Shown here: positions 19,471-28,066 of the stretch, piece after piece
How positions within the stretch are numbered: the stretch's first letter is position 1
Layout: each line of letters starts with the position of its first letter
Assembly (NCBI RefSeq): GCF_003351225.1
Contig: NZ_QQSY01000006.1
Span: 128,061-192,060 of the forward strand
DNA length: 64,000 bases
DNA from: Dyella solisilvae
GTDB taxonomy: Bacteria; Pseudomonadota; Gammaproteobacteria; Xanthomonadales; Rhodanobacteraceae
Direction of reading: 5' to 3'
Made by a program: the position numbers and the translations under genes
Notes under the pieces: model-generated
Told to the model about the DNA's origin: nothing
The model's database searches: none
The model's input: the letters and a program-made list of their open reading frames with translations, nothing else

Positions 19471-20816
19471 GGGGAATGCTCCGAATGTTCAGGGGGAGTG
19501 ACATTGCCTTGCAGCGGAACCACCGAGGAAAGCTCGGCGGTCACCGCCACGTCGGCGGATTCGTCGGTACGGGCCAGATCGTGCGTATGGCGCGTGACGC
19601 GCACCGCGATCATGGTGCCGATGGCCAGCAGCACGGCCGCCAGCACGAAGGCCAGGCCGGGCAGGTGATAGGGCGAAGCCGGGGAAATCGAGAACGAGAA
19701 CACCTGGGCGAACAGGAACGGCCCGAAAATTCCCGCGAAACTGGCCAGACTGGTGATGGCGCCCTGCAGGCGCCCCTGCTCGCCGGGATCGACCTGATGC
19801 GTCATCAGCGACTGAATCGGTGGCTGCGAAAGCCCCCACAAGGCCATCAGCGGCACACCCAGCAGGAACACGGCGCCGCTGCCGGCCAGGCCCATCACCA
19901 GGAACGCGCCGATACCGCACAGCATGCCACCCAGCATCAGGCGGCGTTCGCCCAGCTTGGGCGCCAGCCGGCGGGTGAGCACCGCCTGCACGAAGCCGTC
20001 GCAGCCACCCACCAGCATCAGCACGTAACCCACCGCTTGCGGGCCCCAGTTGTAGCGGTAGTCGGCGTACAGCACGAAGGTGGTCTGCAGCACGTAGTGG
20101 GCCAGATAGACCAGGAACATCACGATCGCCAGTCCCAGCACCAGCGGGTAGCGGCGCAGCAGGGCCAGCGAGCCGAGAGGATGGGCGCTGTGCATCTCGA
20201 AGCGCGGCGTACGGCGCTCCTTGGGCAGCGACTCGGGCAGCACGAACAGCCCGTACAGGAAATTGCAGGCCGCCAGCCCCGCCGCCACCCAGAATGGCAG
20301 GCGCAGGTCGTAATGGCCCAGGAAACCACCCACGCCCGGGCCGATGATGAAGCCCAGGCCGAACGCGCTGCCGAGGATGCCGTAGGCGGCCGCGCGCTTC
20401 TCCTTGGGGGTGATGTCGGCGATGTAGGCGTTGGCCGTGGTGAAGCTGGCGGCGGTCATGCCCAGCAGTACGCGGGCCACGAACAGCAGCCACAGCGTAG
20501 GCGCCAGGGCCAGCAGCACAAAATTGATCGCCAGCCCCGCGTTGGAAATGAGGATGACGGGACGACGTCCGTAGTGGTCGGACAGGGCGCCCTGAACCGG
20601 CGAAAACACGAACTGTACGAAGGCGAACACCGTGGCGAATACGCCGACCCACCACGCAGCATTGGAAATGCCACCACCCGCCAGCTGCTCGACTAGGTGA
20701 GGCAGCACCGGGATCACGATGCCGAACCCCAGCATGTCCAGCACCACGGTGATGTAGATCAGCACGATCGCTGCGCGGCGGCGGGGCTGGAAATCGGTGG
20801 CGGCTGGCTGGTCCAT
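19467..20816 (-). CDS. MFS drug efflux transporter, TetA-like
   Basis: About 449 residues with twelve hydrophobic helices. Motif A is present between helices 2 and 3 (GALSDHYGRRPVIL), and the antiporter motif C in helix 5 (GLGFIIGPGVGGFLG) marks a proton-coupled drug exporter of the TetA/DHA1-12 type. The cytoplasmic C-terminal tail is long. It would pump a drug or metabolite out of the cytoplasm; tetracycline itself is not implied. ATG 20816 (MDQPAATDF) is preferred over one 30 bp upstream. A DUF1993 gene is coupled downstream, and a repeat-filled gap lies upstream. Confidence 0.9.
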   Translation of the reverse strand: MDQPAATDFQPRRRAAIVLIYITVVLDMLGFGIVIPVLPHLVEQLAGGGISNAAWWVGVFATVFAFVQFVFSPVQGALSDHYGRRPVILISNAGLAINFVLLALAPTLWLLFVARVLLGMTAASFTTANAYIADITPKEKRAAAYGILGSAFGLGFIIGPGVGGFLGHYDLRLPFWVAAGLAACNFLYGLFVLPESLPKERRTPRFEMHSAHPLGSLALLRRYPLVLGLAIVMFLVYLAHYVLQTTFVLYADYRYNWGPQAVGYVLMLVGGCDGFVQAVLTRRLAPKLGERRLMLGGMLCGIGAFLVMGLAGSGAVFLLGVPLMALWGLSQPPIQSLMTHQVDPGEQGRLQGAITSLASFAGIFGPFLFAQVFSFSISPASPYHLPGLAFVLAAVLLAIGTMIAVRVTRHTHDLARTDESADVAVTAELSSVVPLQGNVTPPEHSEHSP

Positions 20817-21281
20817 GGATGTCGCAGGCAGTGAAGCACGCACCATAGCCGATTGCGTGTGACGGTGTGTGTGCGGTGCGGTAAGGGGTAGGGTCGGTGC
20901 CTGCTAGGCGCTTGGCGTTTTGGAACTTGCGCCATGCCTTCCTGTTCGTCATCCCAGCGAAAGCTTGGATCCAGTGCCTTTTGCTCTTTGATTCAGCGCC
21001 GCCGGCGGCATCTCGACTTCCAAAGAACGGAGTTTCCGAGGGGCACGGCGCGGGGCTTGATCGCCGTGCGGGCCGGATCCTGCGGGTACGCACCCACTGG
21101 ACGCAGAGCAAAGTCACTGGATGACTCGCTTCGCTCGCCCCTTCGGGGCCGCCCTGCGGGCGTTCTACGCGCTTCGCGCTCCGTCCAGCTTTTGCTGGGA
21201 TGACGAGTGGAAGAGTGCGCGGCAATCTGAATCCTCGCTTTCGCTGGAATGGAGAGCTGAGACCCAAAAGGCCAAATACCC
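20817..21281. other. 465-bp intergenic region filled with dispersed repeats
   Basis: No credible gene is present. The region holds a short repeat unit at 20947-20976 (CGTCATCCCAGCGAAAGC), a longer composite unit at 21111-21207, and spacer between. It separates the start of the MFS gene from the end of the EF-hand gene, both on the minus strand, so the MFS promoter must lie near its left edge. No clear -35/-10 pair was recognised. Confidence 0.7.
21111..21207 (+). repeat. Composite 97-bp dispersed repeat, copy A
   Basis: This unit runs from AAGTCACTGGATGACTCGC through GCTCGCCCCTTCGGGGC and CGCGCTTCGCGCTCC to TGCTGGGATGACGAG. It holds at least three small palindromes. An almost identical copy in the opposite orientation lies at 63768-63864, more than 42 kb away, so it is a real dispersed family and not a local feature. 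Confidence 0.88.
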
Positions 21282-21614
21282 TCACCCCTGCGGCGGCTGC
21301 GTCAGCTCCCGCGCATCCAGATACCCGTCATGATTGCGGTCCAGCTTGTGGAACTGCCGTCGCAGATTGTCCTGGTACTGCTTGAGCGTGATCGGTTTGC
21401 CATGGCCGCCAGGCAATTCATCCGACTCGAGCACGCCGTCGCCATTGAGGTCGAGGCGGTAGAAGCCTTCGCTCATGTGCGCGACGTATTCGGCCTCGCT
21501 GACGCGACCGTCGCCGTCGGTGTCGAACTCGCGCAGATATTCCTCGGGCGTGCTCTGGGCGCGGGCCCAGAGCGGCAGCAGGAGCAGGGCGGCGAGGGCG
21601 GCCCTGCGCGCCAT
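21282..21614 (-). CDS. Exported EF-hand protein at the end of the condensin-like operon
   Basis: A 110-residue protein with a signal peptide (MARRAALAALLLLPLWARAQ) and three EF-hand calcium loops: DTDGDGRVSEAE, DLNGDGVLESDE and DRNHDGYLDARE. The first two loops have complete calcium ligands; the third has His in place of Gly-type spacing but keeps the acidic positions. It should bind calcium in the periplasm. The ATG at 21614 overlaps the stop of the SMC-like gene (TGATG), with GAGG upstream; a GTG one codon earlier is an alternative. This gene occupies the place where a JetD/MksG nuclease would be expected. A direct functional link to a DNA-binding complex is doubtful because it is exported. 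Confidence 0.85.
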   Translation of the reverse strand: MARRAALAALLLLPLWARAQSTPEEYLREFDTDGDGRVSEAEYVAHMSEGFYRLDLNGDGVLESDELPGGHGKPITLKQYQDNLRRQFHKLDRNHDGYLDARELTQPPQG

Positions 21615-24406
21615 CACGCCGCCTCGGTGCGCCGGCGCAGCACCGCCAGTGGCTGCGCCCAGGTGGCCCCGGGGCGGCGCTTGCTGGTGACCAGAGTGAG
21701 GTCGCTGGGCTGGAACACGTTGATGTTGTGCGTGGCTGGGGTGGTCAGAATGTACTGCGCGCGCGTGGACTTGAGGAAGGCGCCAACCTTGTCAATGTTG
21801 AAGATGTCCAGGTGCGCAAACGGTTCGTCGATGAACACGAAGCCACCGGGCCGATCTTCGTCGCGCATCAGCGCCACCAGCAGCAGCAGCGACTTCATCA
21901 CCTGCTGGCCGCCCGAGGCTTCGCCGTCGTCCATGCCGATCCAGCCCTTCTTGTCGAACTCGAAGCGCACGTTGAGGCCGGCCTGGGCCAATGCCAGGTC
22001 CTCGTTGGACAGCTCCGGCAGTTCCACTTCCACGCCGATGCCGGCGAGATCCGCCAGAGTCTTCAGGTTGCGTGCGTAGCGCTTGACCGTATTGCGCAGC
22101 ACGTTGAGATAGGCGGCGCGCGCTTCATGCGTGATGCGCGCCGCGCGCTCCAGGTGCACGCGACGGCGCTGCAGGTCCTGCTTCAGGCCATCGTGGTCGT
22201 TGGCAAACTTGTCGCGCAATGGCAGCACGCCATCGTCGGTTTCCCAGTGGCCTTCGTTGAGGCGGCGCTCGATGCGCTCGATCTCGCGGCGCACGGCGGC
22301 GGGCGATTCGTAGCGCTCGCGCAGCTCGGCCATGGCGCGACCACTGCGGTGGGCCGGACGCACGTGGTTGCGCTTGTGGCGGAACGCCTTGAGGCGGTCG
22401 ATCTGTTCGTTGCGAAACTGGTTGTACTGGCGCGCACTGTCGGCCAGCTGCTGCTGGGCCTGGCGGTGATCGCGCGCCTCGTTGTCGCGCTGGCGGGAGT
22501 TCTGCTGGCGCTTCTCGCGCACGGCTTCGTAGTGGGCTTCCGCCGCGGAGTAGCTGTCGGCGCAGCGCTGCACGTCGTCCTGCAAGGCGGCCTGGGCCTC
22601 ATGCGCTTCGGCGAATTCGTCGGCACGATCGGCGAGCTGGCCGCTGGCGTTGGCGCCACGCAGCAGGCTCTCGGCATCACCGGCCTGCTGCTGCCACTGC
22701 TTGCGCTGTTCGGCGATCGTGCGTAGTTGCTGTTCGATCGACTGCAGGCGCGTCTCGCCTTCGCGCAACTGCCGCTCGCGCGCCGCGCTGCCGAAGTAGA
22801 CATCGTCCACGCCGAGGTGGCGGCCGCCGCGACGTTCGCGGAAATAGCCCTGCGGGGTGATCCAGTCCTGGTCCTTGCCCAGCTTGGCGCCGTCGGCCAC
22901 GTCCTCGACACGCCGTATGCGGTCGAGCTGGCGCAGCAGCCATTCCGGTGCGTCGGCGGTGAAATCGACCACCTCCAGCAGCGAGCCGCGGGTCGGCGCC
23001 ATCGTCGGCGCGCGCTCGGCTACCACGAAGTGCTTGTAACGATGCTGCTCGCCCAGGCGCCAGGCGGCCTCGCGATCGCGAGGGTGATCGAGCAGCACGA
23101 CATGGCGATAACCGGCCAGCACCGCTTCCACCGCCGCCTGCCAGCGCGGCTCGGTGATCTCCACGATCTCGCTCAGCATGCTATGGCCGATGCCGGCGTC
23201 ATCCAGCGCGCGGCGGAACGACTGTTCGAATTCCGGCGTATAGCGCTGACCGCGCCGCCACGCGCCCAACTGGGCGGTGAGCGTGCTCAGCTGCTCGCGC
23301 AAGCGGGCTTCCTCGTTCTGCAGGCGACCAAGCTGGCTGCGCGCCTCGACCAGCTGCTTGCCCTGCTTTTCGTGGTCGGCGCCGTCCTGCTCGGCGACCA
23401 GCTTGCGCAGGTGCTGCTCCTGCTTGAGCAAGGTGGCGTTTTCGGTTTCGGCGCGGCGGGCCTCGTCCAGCTGTTGCTTGGCCTGCTGGCGCGCCTGGTC
23501 GGCGGCGTGCTGCTCGCCGCGCAGCGATTCCTCGCAGGCGTCCAGCGACTGCAACTGCAGCTGCAGTTCCACGTCGCGTGCCGAGAGATCGCGACACTTG
23601 CGCTTCAGGCCCAGCAGTTGCGGGCGGGCGCCGCGGATCGCGGCATGCAACTCGGAAAGCTCGGTGCGCGGCAGCGTCTCGGCGACCAGGTCGGCGTGCT
23701 CGTGCTTGAGCGCGTCCCACTCCTGCCACGAGCGCACGCGGCCTTCGGCCTCCTGCAGGCTCACGCCGATCAGCGAGAGCTGGTGCTCCAGTCCGTGCAG
23801 CTCGCGATCGGCTTCGGCCTGTTCGTTGCGCGCGCGCTGGTAGTCCTCCAGCACGCTCTTGTCGCCGAACACGTCGAACACCAGGTCCAGCAGCGCCTTC
23901 GGCGGCATCTGGCATAGCTTGTCGGTCGCGCCCTGTTCCAGCGTCAGCACGCGGCGAATCGCCTGCGACAGGCCGGCGCCCTCGAGGCGCACGCGGTATT
24001 CGCGCAGCCCCAGCCAGTCGTTGCGCGCCTCAATCTCGTCCACGCTGACGTCGCCGCCGAGCACGGCGTACTGGCGCTGCCATTCGCCGCCCTTCTTCTG
24101 GATGCGCACGGCCAGCGTGACTTCGCTGTCCATGATCGGGAAGAACGGACGCTCGCCGCGCGGCCCCGGCGGGTTGCCCACGCGGGCGCGCAGCCATGCG
24201 AAAGGCTTGCCGTTGTGGCGCAGGTAGCTCTTGTAGTCGCGGTTTCCGGCACAGTCGATGGTGAGCAGGGTGCGCAGCGCGTCGAGCAGGGTGGTCTTGC
24301 CCGAGCCGTTGGGGCCGACCACGGTGACGATGTTGGTATCTAGCGGCAGGCTGAAGCGCTGCCAGTAGTCCCAGTGGATGACTTCGAGGCTGCGGAAATC
24401 AAACAT
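21614..24406 (-). CDS. SMC-like ATPase of MksB/JetC type
   Basis: The 930-residue protein is built like a condensin SMC subunit. Walker A GPNGSGKTT is at residues 31-39. A long coiled coil (about 180-390) leads to a hinge-like globular region (about 395-560, with MLSEIVEITEPRWQAAVEAV), followed by a second coiled coil (560-720). The C-terminal ABC signature SGGQQ is near 831 and Walker B FVFIDEPFAHLD near 856. It is expected to dimerise at the hinge and extrude DNA loops with the kleisin and KITE subunits. Its ATG overlaps the KITE gene by 8 bp. RecF/RecN-like ATPases are less likely because of the hinge and the gene order. Confidence 0.87.
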   Translation of the reverse strand: MFDFRSLEVIHWDYWQRFSLPLDTNIVTVVGPNGSGKTTLLDALRTLLTIDCAGNRDYKSYLRHNGKPFAWLRARVGNPPGPRGERPFFPIMDSEVTLAVRIQKKGGEWQRQYAVLGGDVSVDEIEARNDWLGLREYRVRLEGAGLSQAIRRVLTLEQGATDKLCQMPPKALLDLVFDVFGDKSVLEDYQRARNEQAEADRELHGLEHQLSLIGVSLQEAEGRVRSWQEWDALKHEHADLVAETLPRTELSELHAAIRGARPQLLGLKRKCRDLSARDVELQLQLQSLDACEESLRGEQHAADQARQQAKQQLDEARRAETENATLLKQEQHLRKLVAEQDGADHEKQGKQLVEARSQLGRLQNEEARLREQLSTLTAQLGAWRRGQRYTPEFEQSFRRALDDAGIGHSMLSEIVEITEPRWQAAVEAVLAGYRHVVLLDHPRDREAAWRLGEQHRYKHFVVAERAPTMAPTRGSLLEVVDFTADAPEWLLRQLDRIRRVEDVADGAKLGKDQDWITPQGYFRERRGGRHLGVDDVYFGSAARERQLREGETRLQSIEQQLRTIAEQRKQWQQQAGDAESLLRGANASGQLADRADEFAEAHEAQAALQDDVQRCADSYSAAEAHYEAVREKRQQNSRQRDNEARDHRQAQQQLADSARQYNQFRNEQIDRLKAFRHKRNHVRPAHRSGRAMAELRERYESPAAVRREIERIERRLNEGHWETDDGVLPLRDKFANDHDGLKQDLQRRRVHLERAARITHEARAAYLNVLRNTVKRYARNLKTLADLAGIGVEVELPELSNEDLALAQAGLNVRFEFDKKGWIGMDDGEASGGQQVMKSLLLLVALMRDEDRPGGFVFIDEPFAHLDIFNIDKVGAFLKSTRAQYILTTPATHNINVFQPSDLTLVTSKRRPGATWAQPLAVLRRRTEAA

Positions 24407-25130
24407 CGTGGGTCACTTCGCTGTCTTCGCTGATGTCATTCACGTCACCGTCGCGATCGTCGTACAGCGGCTCGTCGTTGTCGTTCACGTCGTCGCGCGG
24501 CGTGAGGCTGGCCAGCAGGTCGCCCAGCGCGCCGTCGAGGATGCGCCGTGCGGTGCGCTCGTAATCGAACACCAGGTCGAGCAACGGACCTTCGGCCAGC
24601 TCGCCCTTGCGGCGCACGATGAAGCCGTGGCGGCTGAGCACGCCGAGATTGAAGTTCACGCGCGTCTTGCCGCCCAGCTTGTCGCCGAAGTCGGCGAGCA
24701 GGGTGCGTTCGGCCACCACCGGCGACAGCGATGGATCGCGCGAGATCGGCTTGGCCTCGGCGAACATCTGCGTCTGCGAGGCATCGGCCTCTGCTTGCTG
24801 GCGCTCCAGCTGGCGCTGGCGCTTGGGCAGCACGATCAGCGCCCACAGCACCACCAGCAGCGCGACCGCGTCACGGTCCAGCTGCAGCGTGTTGGAGATC
24901 CAGCTGTCGCTGCCGCCGAACACCTGGCGCTCGGCGCTGCGGGTGACGGCCACGCCGATATAGGCGGAGTAGGGGTGCTCGCGCAGCTCCAGGCCCACCG
25001 CGGCAAGGCGACGGTCGAGTTCTTCGCGAAAGGCTTCGTCGAGCAGCGCCTTGCGTGCCTGCGTGTCGTCGCGCGGCAGCCAGCGCTGCGACAGCAGGCG
25101 CGCGATCAGCGCGGCGATGTCGTCATGCAT
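24399..25130 (-). CDS. KITE-like subunit, MksE/JetB type
   Basis: A 243-residue acidic protein with two probable winged-helix parts, about 85-150 and 150-205. The latter contains LLADFGDKLGGKTRVNFNL and LSRHGFIVRRKGELAEGP, which resembles the MksE/JetB winged-helix region. The C-terminal 30 residues are almost all Asp, Asn and Glu. In MksBEF and Wadjet complexes this subunit dimerises on the kleisin and regulates DNA binding. It overlaps both neighbours by 8 bp, as expected for subunits made in fixed ratio. Individual similarity is weak; the assignment rests mainly on size, fold hints and position between kleisin-like and SMC genes. Confidence 0.72.
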   Translation of the reverse strand: MHDDIAALIARLLSQRWLPRDDTQARKALLDEAFREELDRRLAAVGLELREHPYSAYIGVAVTRSAERQVFGGSDSWISNTLQLDRDAVALLVVLWALIVLPKRQRQLERQQAEADASQTQMFAEAKPISRDPSLSPVVAERTLLADFGDKLGGKTRVNFNLGVLSRHGFIVRRKGELAEGPLLDLVFDYERTARRILDGALGDLLASLTPRDDVNDNDEPLYDDRDGDVNDISEDSEVTHDV

Positions 25131-26418
25131 CGGTGGGTTCCTTGGGATGCAGGCGGCCCGCGCTTACCAGCGCGATCGCCGCCAGGCCCGGGTCGACCAG
25201 GCGGGGTTCAATTTCCAGCTTCAACGGCAGCCGCGCGAGATCGGCGGTCGGCCCCTGCAGCGCGGATGATTCAGGGTCGCCGAGCAGGCCGAGCAGCGAC
25301 AGGCGATAGGCGCTCAGCGCGTAGTCGTCGCCGCGCAAGGCGTCGGTGAGTTCGAACGGCTGTGTCACCGCCGCCAGCACGCCGTGCCAGTCGAGCAACG
25401 GCGAGAGGTCTTCTTCGTCGATCGGCAGGTCGTGCGTGGTGGGCGTCGCTTCCGCGCTGGGCAGCTCGGTGCTTTCGGCGGCGACGCGCTCGCGCTCGAG
25501 CAGTTCGTACTCGGCCACATCGAGCGCGATCTGGTCCTGCACGAAGGGCGGTTGGATCGGCAGCCGATGCGCCTCGTCGGCGTACTGGGTCAGCGCATCC
25601 GGCGTGAGCGAGCGCAGCCAGGCCACCAGGTCGGAGGAGGACAAGCCGGTGCGGCCCAGGTGCACGCGGTGCTGGTCAATCTTGTTGAGCTCGCGCTGGA
25701 ACACGCCGGCCTGGCGCAGCAACGCGCTCTGCGCGCGACCAACGGCCTGGGCGAGACGATGCTTGGCCGAGTCCAGCTCGTCACTATCGGCGATCGCGCG
25801 CACCACCTCGGTGCCTTTCTCCACCCAGGTCCACACCGAATCCAGGCGCGCGGCGGCGCGACGGATGCGGTGCTCGGAGCCGGACAGCACCGCGCGGTCG
25901 AAGTCTTCCTTCAGTTCGGACAGGCGCGACAGCAGGTGGCCGAGTTCGTCTGCGGAAATGCGCCCCACTGCCTGGCCGGCGGCGAGCTGCGCGGTGAGGT
26001 AGCCCAGGCCGTCCTCGTCGTCGCGCTCGAATTCCAGCAGGGTGGATACCGCGGCCAGCGCCTTGCGGCCCAGCGGGCTGATCCGGTAGCGCAGCGTCTC
26101 GCTATCCCAGCTCAGCAGCTCGTGTTCCTTCAGGCGCTGCACCACGGTTTCCAGCTTGACCGGCTCGACGAAGGCGAGCTGGTCGCGGATCTCGGCAGGC
26201 GTCCACTCCGGCGCATGCGCGCGCGCGCCCAGCGTGCGCAGCACCAGCAGGCGCAGCAGCACCTGGGCCTCGCCACCGTGGAACAGGGCGCTGAAGGCGC
26301 GCAGCAGCCCGCGGCCACGCAGCAGCGGAAATACCGCCGGCAGGTCCTCGGCCGTGATGCCCTCGCGCAGTACGTCCTGCAGACGCTCGTCGGCGTCCGC
26401 GCTATCGATCGGCAACAT
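25123..26418 (-). CDS. Kleisin-like subunit, MksF/JetA type
   Basis: A 431-residue soluble protein, first in the operon. A winged-helix region lies around residues 55-130 (RDQLAFVEPVKLETVVQRL, then SPLGRKALAAVSTLLEF). A long helical segment (about 135-260) could form the kleisin neck contact, and a C-terminal winged-helix-like part follows residue 330. In MksBEF/Wadjet this protein bridges the two SMC heads and binds the KITE dimer. ATG 26418 is chosen; a TTG one codon earlier also fits. The gene starts 13 bp after the folE stop, so the operon may be read through from folE. Family assignment is by order and architecture, not by a strong motif. Confidence 0.7.
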   Translation of the reverse strand: MLPIDSADADERLQDVLREGITAEDLPAVFPLLRGRGLLRAFSALFHGGEAQVLLRLLVLRTLGARAHAPEWTPAEIRDQLAFVEPVKLETVVQRLKEHELLSWDSETLRYRISPLGRKALAAVSTLLEFERDDEDGLGYLTAQLAAGQAVGRISADELGHLLSRLSELKEDFDRAVLSGSEHRIRRAAARLDSVWTWVEKGTEVVRAIADSDELDSAKHRLAQAVGRAQSALLRQAGVFQRELNKIDQHRVHLGRTGLSSSDLVAWLRSLTPDALTQYADEAHRLPIQPPFVQDQIALDVAEYELLERERVAAESTELPSAEATPTTHDLPIDEEDLSPLLDWHGVLAAVTQPFELTDALRGDDYALSAYRLSLLGLLGDPESSALQGPTADLARLPLKLEIEPRLVDPGLAAIALVSAGRLHPKEPTDA

Positions 26419-26431
26419 CAAACGCGCTGGC

Positions 26432-27037
26432 TCAACGGTGGTTGCCGCCGCGGATACCGATGAACTGCAGGAATTCCGAACGCGTGCGCGCGTCGTCGCG
26501 GAACGCGCCGAGCATCTGGCTGGTGATCATCGACACGCCGCGCTTGTGCACGCCGCGCGTGGTCATGCATTCATGGCTCGCATCGATCACCACGGCCACG
26601 CCGGCCGGATGCAGGTTCTCCTGGATGCACTGCGCGATCTGCGCGGTGAGCTTTTCCTGCACCTGGAAGCGGCGAGCGTAGGCGTCGACCACGCGGGCAA
26701 GCTTGCTGATGCCCACCACGCGGTTGGTCGGCAGGTAGCCGACGTGGGCTCGACCGATGATCGGCGCCATGTGGTGCTCGCAGTGGCTTTCGAACTCGAT
26801 GTCGCGCAGCACGACCATCTCGTCGTACCCGGCCACTTCCTCGAAGGTGCGACGCAGGTATTCGCCGGGATCGACCTGATAGCCGGAGAACCAGTCCCGG
26901 TAGGCCTTCACCACGCGCTTGGGCGTATCGAGCAGACCTTCGCGGCTCGGATCCTCACCCGACCAGCGCAGCAGGACGCGCACGGCCTCCTCGGCCTGTT
27001 CGCGGGTGACTTCGGTCGACTCGTTGCGCTCGGTCAT
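26432..27037 (-). CDS. folE: GTP cyclohydrolase I
   Basis: A 201-residue enzyme that converts GTP to 7,8-dihydroneopterin triphosphate, the first step of tetrahydrofolate synthesis. The zinc ligands and active-site histidines are in [11 protein letters not shown] and [10 protein letters not shown], and GRAHVGYLP matches the family. It normally forms a decamer. The ATG at 27037 is preferred over one 48 bp upstream because GAAGGAA precedes it at good spacing. It is divergent from the TonB-C gene at 27197 and is followed after 13 bp by the kleisin-like gene, so its promoter may drive the whole condensin-like operon. Confidence 0.96.
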   Translation of the reverse strand: MTERNESTEVTREQAEEAVRVLLRWSGEDPSREGLLDTPKRVVKAYRDWFSGYQVDPGEYLRRTFEEVAGYDEMVVLRDIEFESHCEHHMAPIIGRAHVGYLPTNRVVGISKLARVVDAYARRFQVQEKLTAQIAQCIQENLHPAGVAVVIDASHECMTTRGVHKRGVSMITSQMLGAFRDDARTRSEFLQFIGIRGGNHR

Positions 27038-27196
27038 GCGGGTTCCTTCGGGTACGGCTCTTCGGACGCGCCAGTGTAACGCCACCGCCGGGTTTTAGGC
27101 CTCGCCGGCGTCGTCGGCCCTTGGCTATCAAAGGGTTGTAGGGCGCTCGGCGCAGACCCTAGACTCTCGAACGCCATTCGGGGGAGAGGCGTCAAC

Positions 27197-28057
27197 ATGA
27201 AGCAGGGGATAGCCATCGGGTTCTGCCTGCTGCTGGGTTGCGCTTCCGCGACCGCCCACGCCGGCGCCAATGACGTACGCAAGACTGCCGAGGCCACCAT
27301 GTTGGTCACCGGCACCGTGCAAGCGAACCCGGACGGGACGGTGAATGGCTATTCCCTGGACCAGTCGGACAAGCTCCCCGCATCGGTCGTTGAGGCGATC
27401 AATCGCGACATGGCGCACTGGACGCTGACGTTCGACGGAAAGCCAGCCAGTGTGATCACCAGCAAGATGAGCGTGCGTGTGGTCGCCGAACCCATCGACG
27501 ACAAGAGCTTCCGCATCGTCATCGCGGGCGAGTCGTTTGGCGACTACGACAACCGATCGAGAACCACGCTGACCTACAAGGCCCGCCCCGCTCCGTCCTA
27601 CCCACGGGAAGCCATCAACTGGGGGGTGTCGGGCACTGCCTACCTGTTGATTCGCGTGGGTCGCGACGGCAAGGTGCAAGAGCTGGTTGCCGAGCAGGTG
27701 AACCTCGACCAGTATGGCGCGGAACACGACATGGACCGCTTCCGCAAGATGCTGGCCGATGCAGCGCTGAGAGCCGCCAAAACGTGGACGTTCAACGCGC
27801 CTACGGAGGGCAAGGACGCCAATGCCCCGTACTGGGACGTTCGCGTACCGGTCGTTTATGACCTGGGGACATACGGCGGTCCCAAGGCGCATAAAGGCTA
27901 CGGCAGCTGGGACGTGTACATCCCGGGACCGCGTCAGAATGCGCCCTGGGTGAAGGACCAGGCGCTGCTCACTGGCGCTCCCGATGCCTTGCCTGATGGC
28001 GCCCTGCAGATGATGGGATCGGGGCCGCGATTGACCTCGCCGCCCAGTGGCGGCTGA
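27197..28057 (+). CDS. Exported protein with TonB-C-like domain
   Basis: A 286-residue exported protein. The signal peptide is followed by LLLGC, which could be a lipobox, or by cleavage after AHA. The C-terminal half (residues about 125-220) resembles a TonB C-terminal domain: PSYPREAINWGVSGTAYL and IRVGRDGKVQELV, then AALRAAKTWTFNAPT. There is no transmembrane anchor or proline-rich linker as in a true energy transducer, so it is more likely a periplasmic or lipid-anchored TonB-domain protein. A strong ribosome-binding site, GGGGAGAGG, precedes ATG 27197. It is a single gene, convergent with the methyltransferase 9 bp away. Confidence 0.8.
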   Translation: MKQGIAIGFCLLLGCASATAHAGANDVRKTAEATMLVTGTVQANPDGTVNGYSLDQSDKLPASVVEAINRDMAHWTLTFDGKPASVITSKMSVRVVAEPIDDKSFRIVIAGESFGDYDNRSRTTLTYKARPAPSYPREAINWGVSGTAYLLIRVGRDGKVQELVAEQVNLDQYGAEHDMDRFRKMLADAALRAAKTWTFNAPTEGKDANAPYWDVRVPVVYDLGTYGGPKAHKGYGSWDVYIPGPRQNAPWVKDQALLTGAPDALPDGALQMMGSGPRLTSPPSGG

Positions 28058-28066
28058 CGCTCATGT

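Noticed and set aside
21614..26418. Calling the condensin-like operon a complete Wadjet defence system
   Set aside because: The JetD nuclease is not present, and MksBEF complexes for chromosome organisation have the same three genes. Only the architecture is supported.
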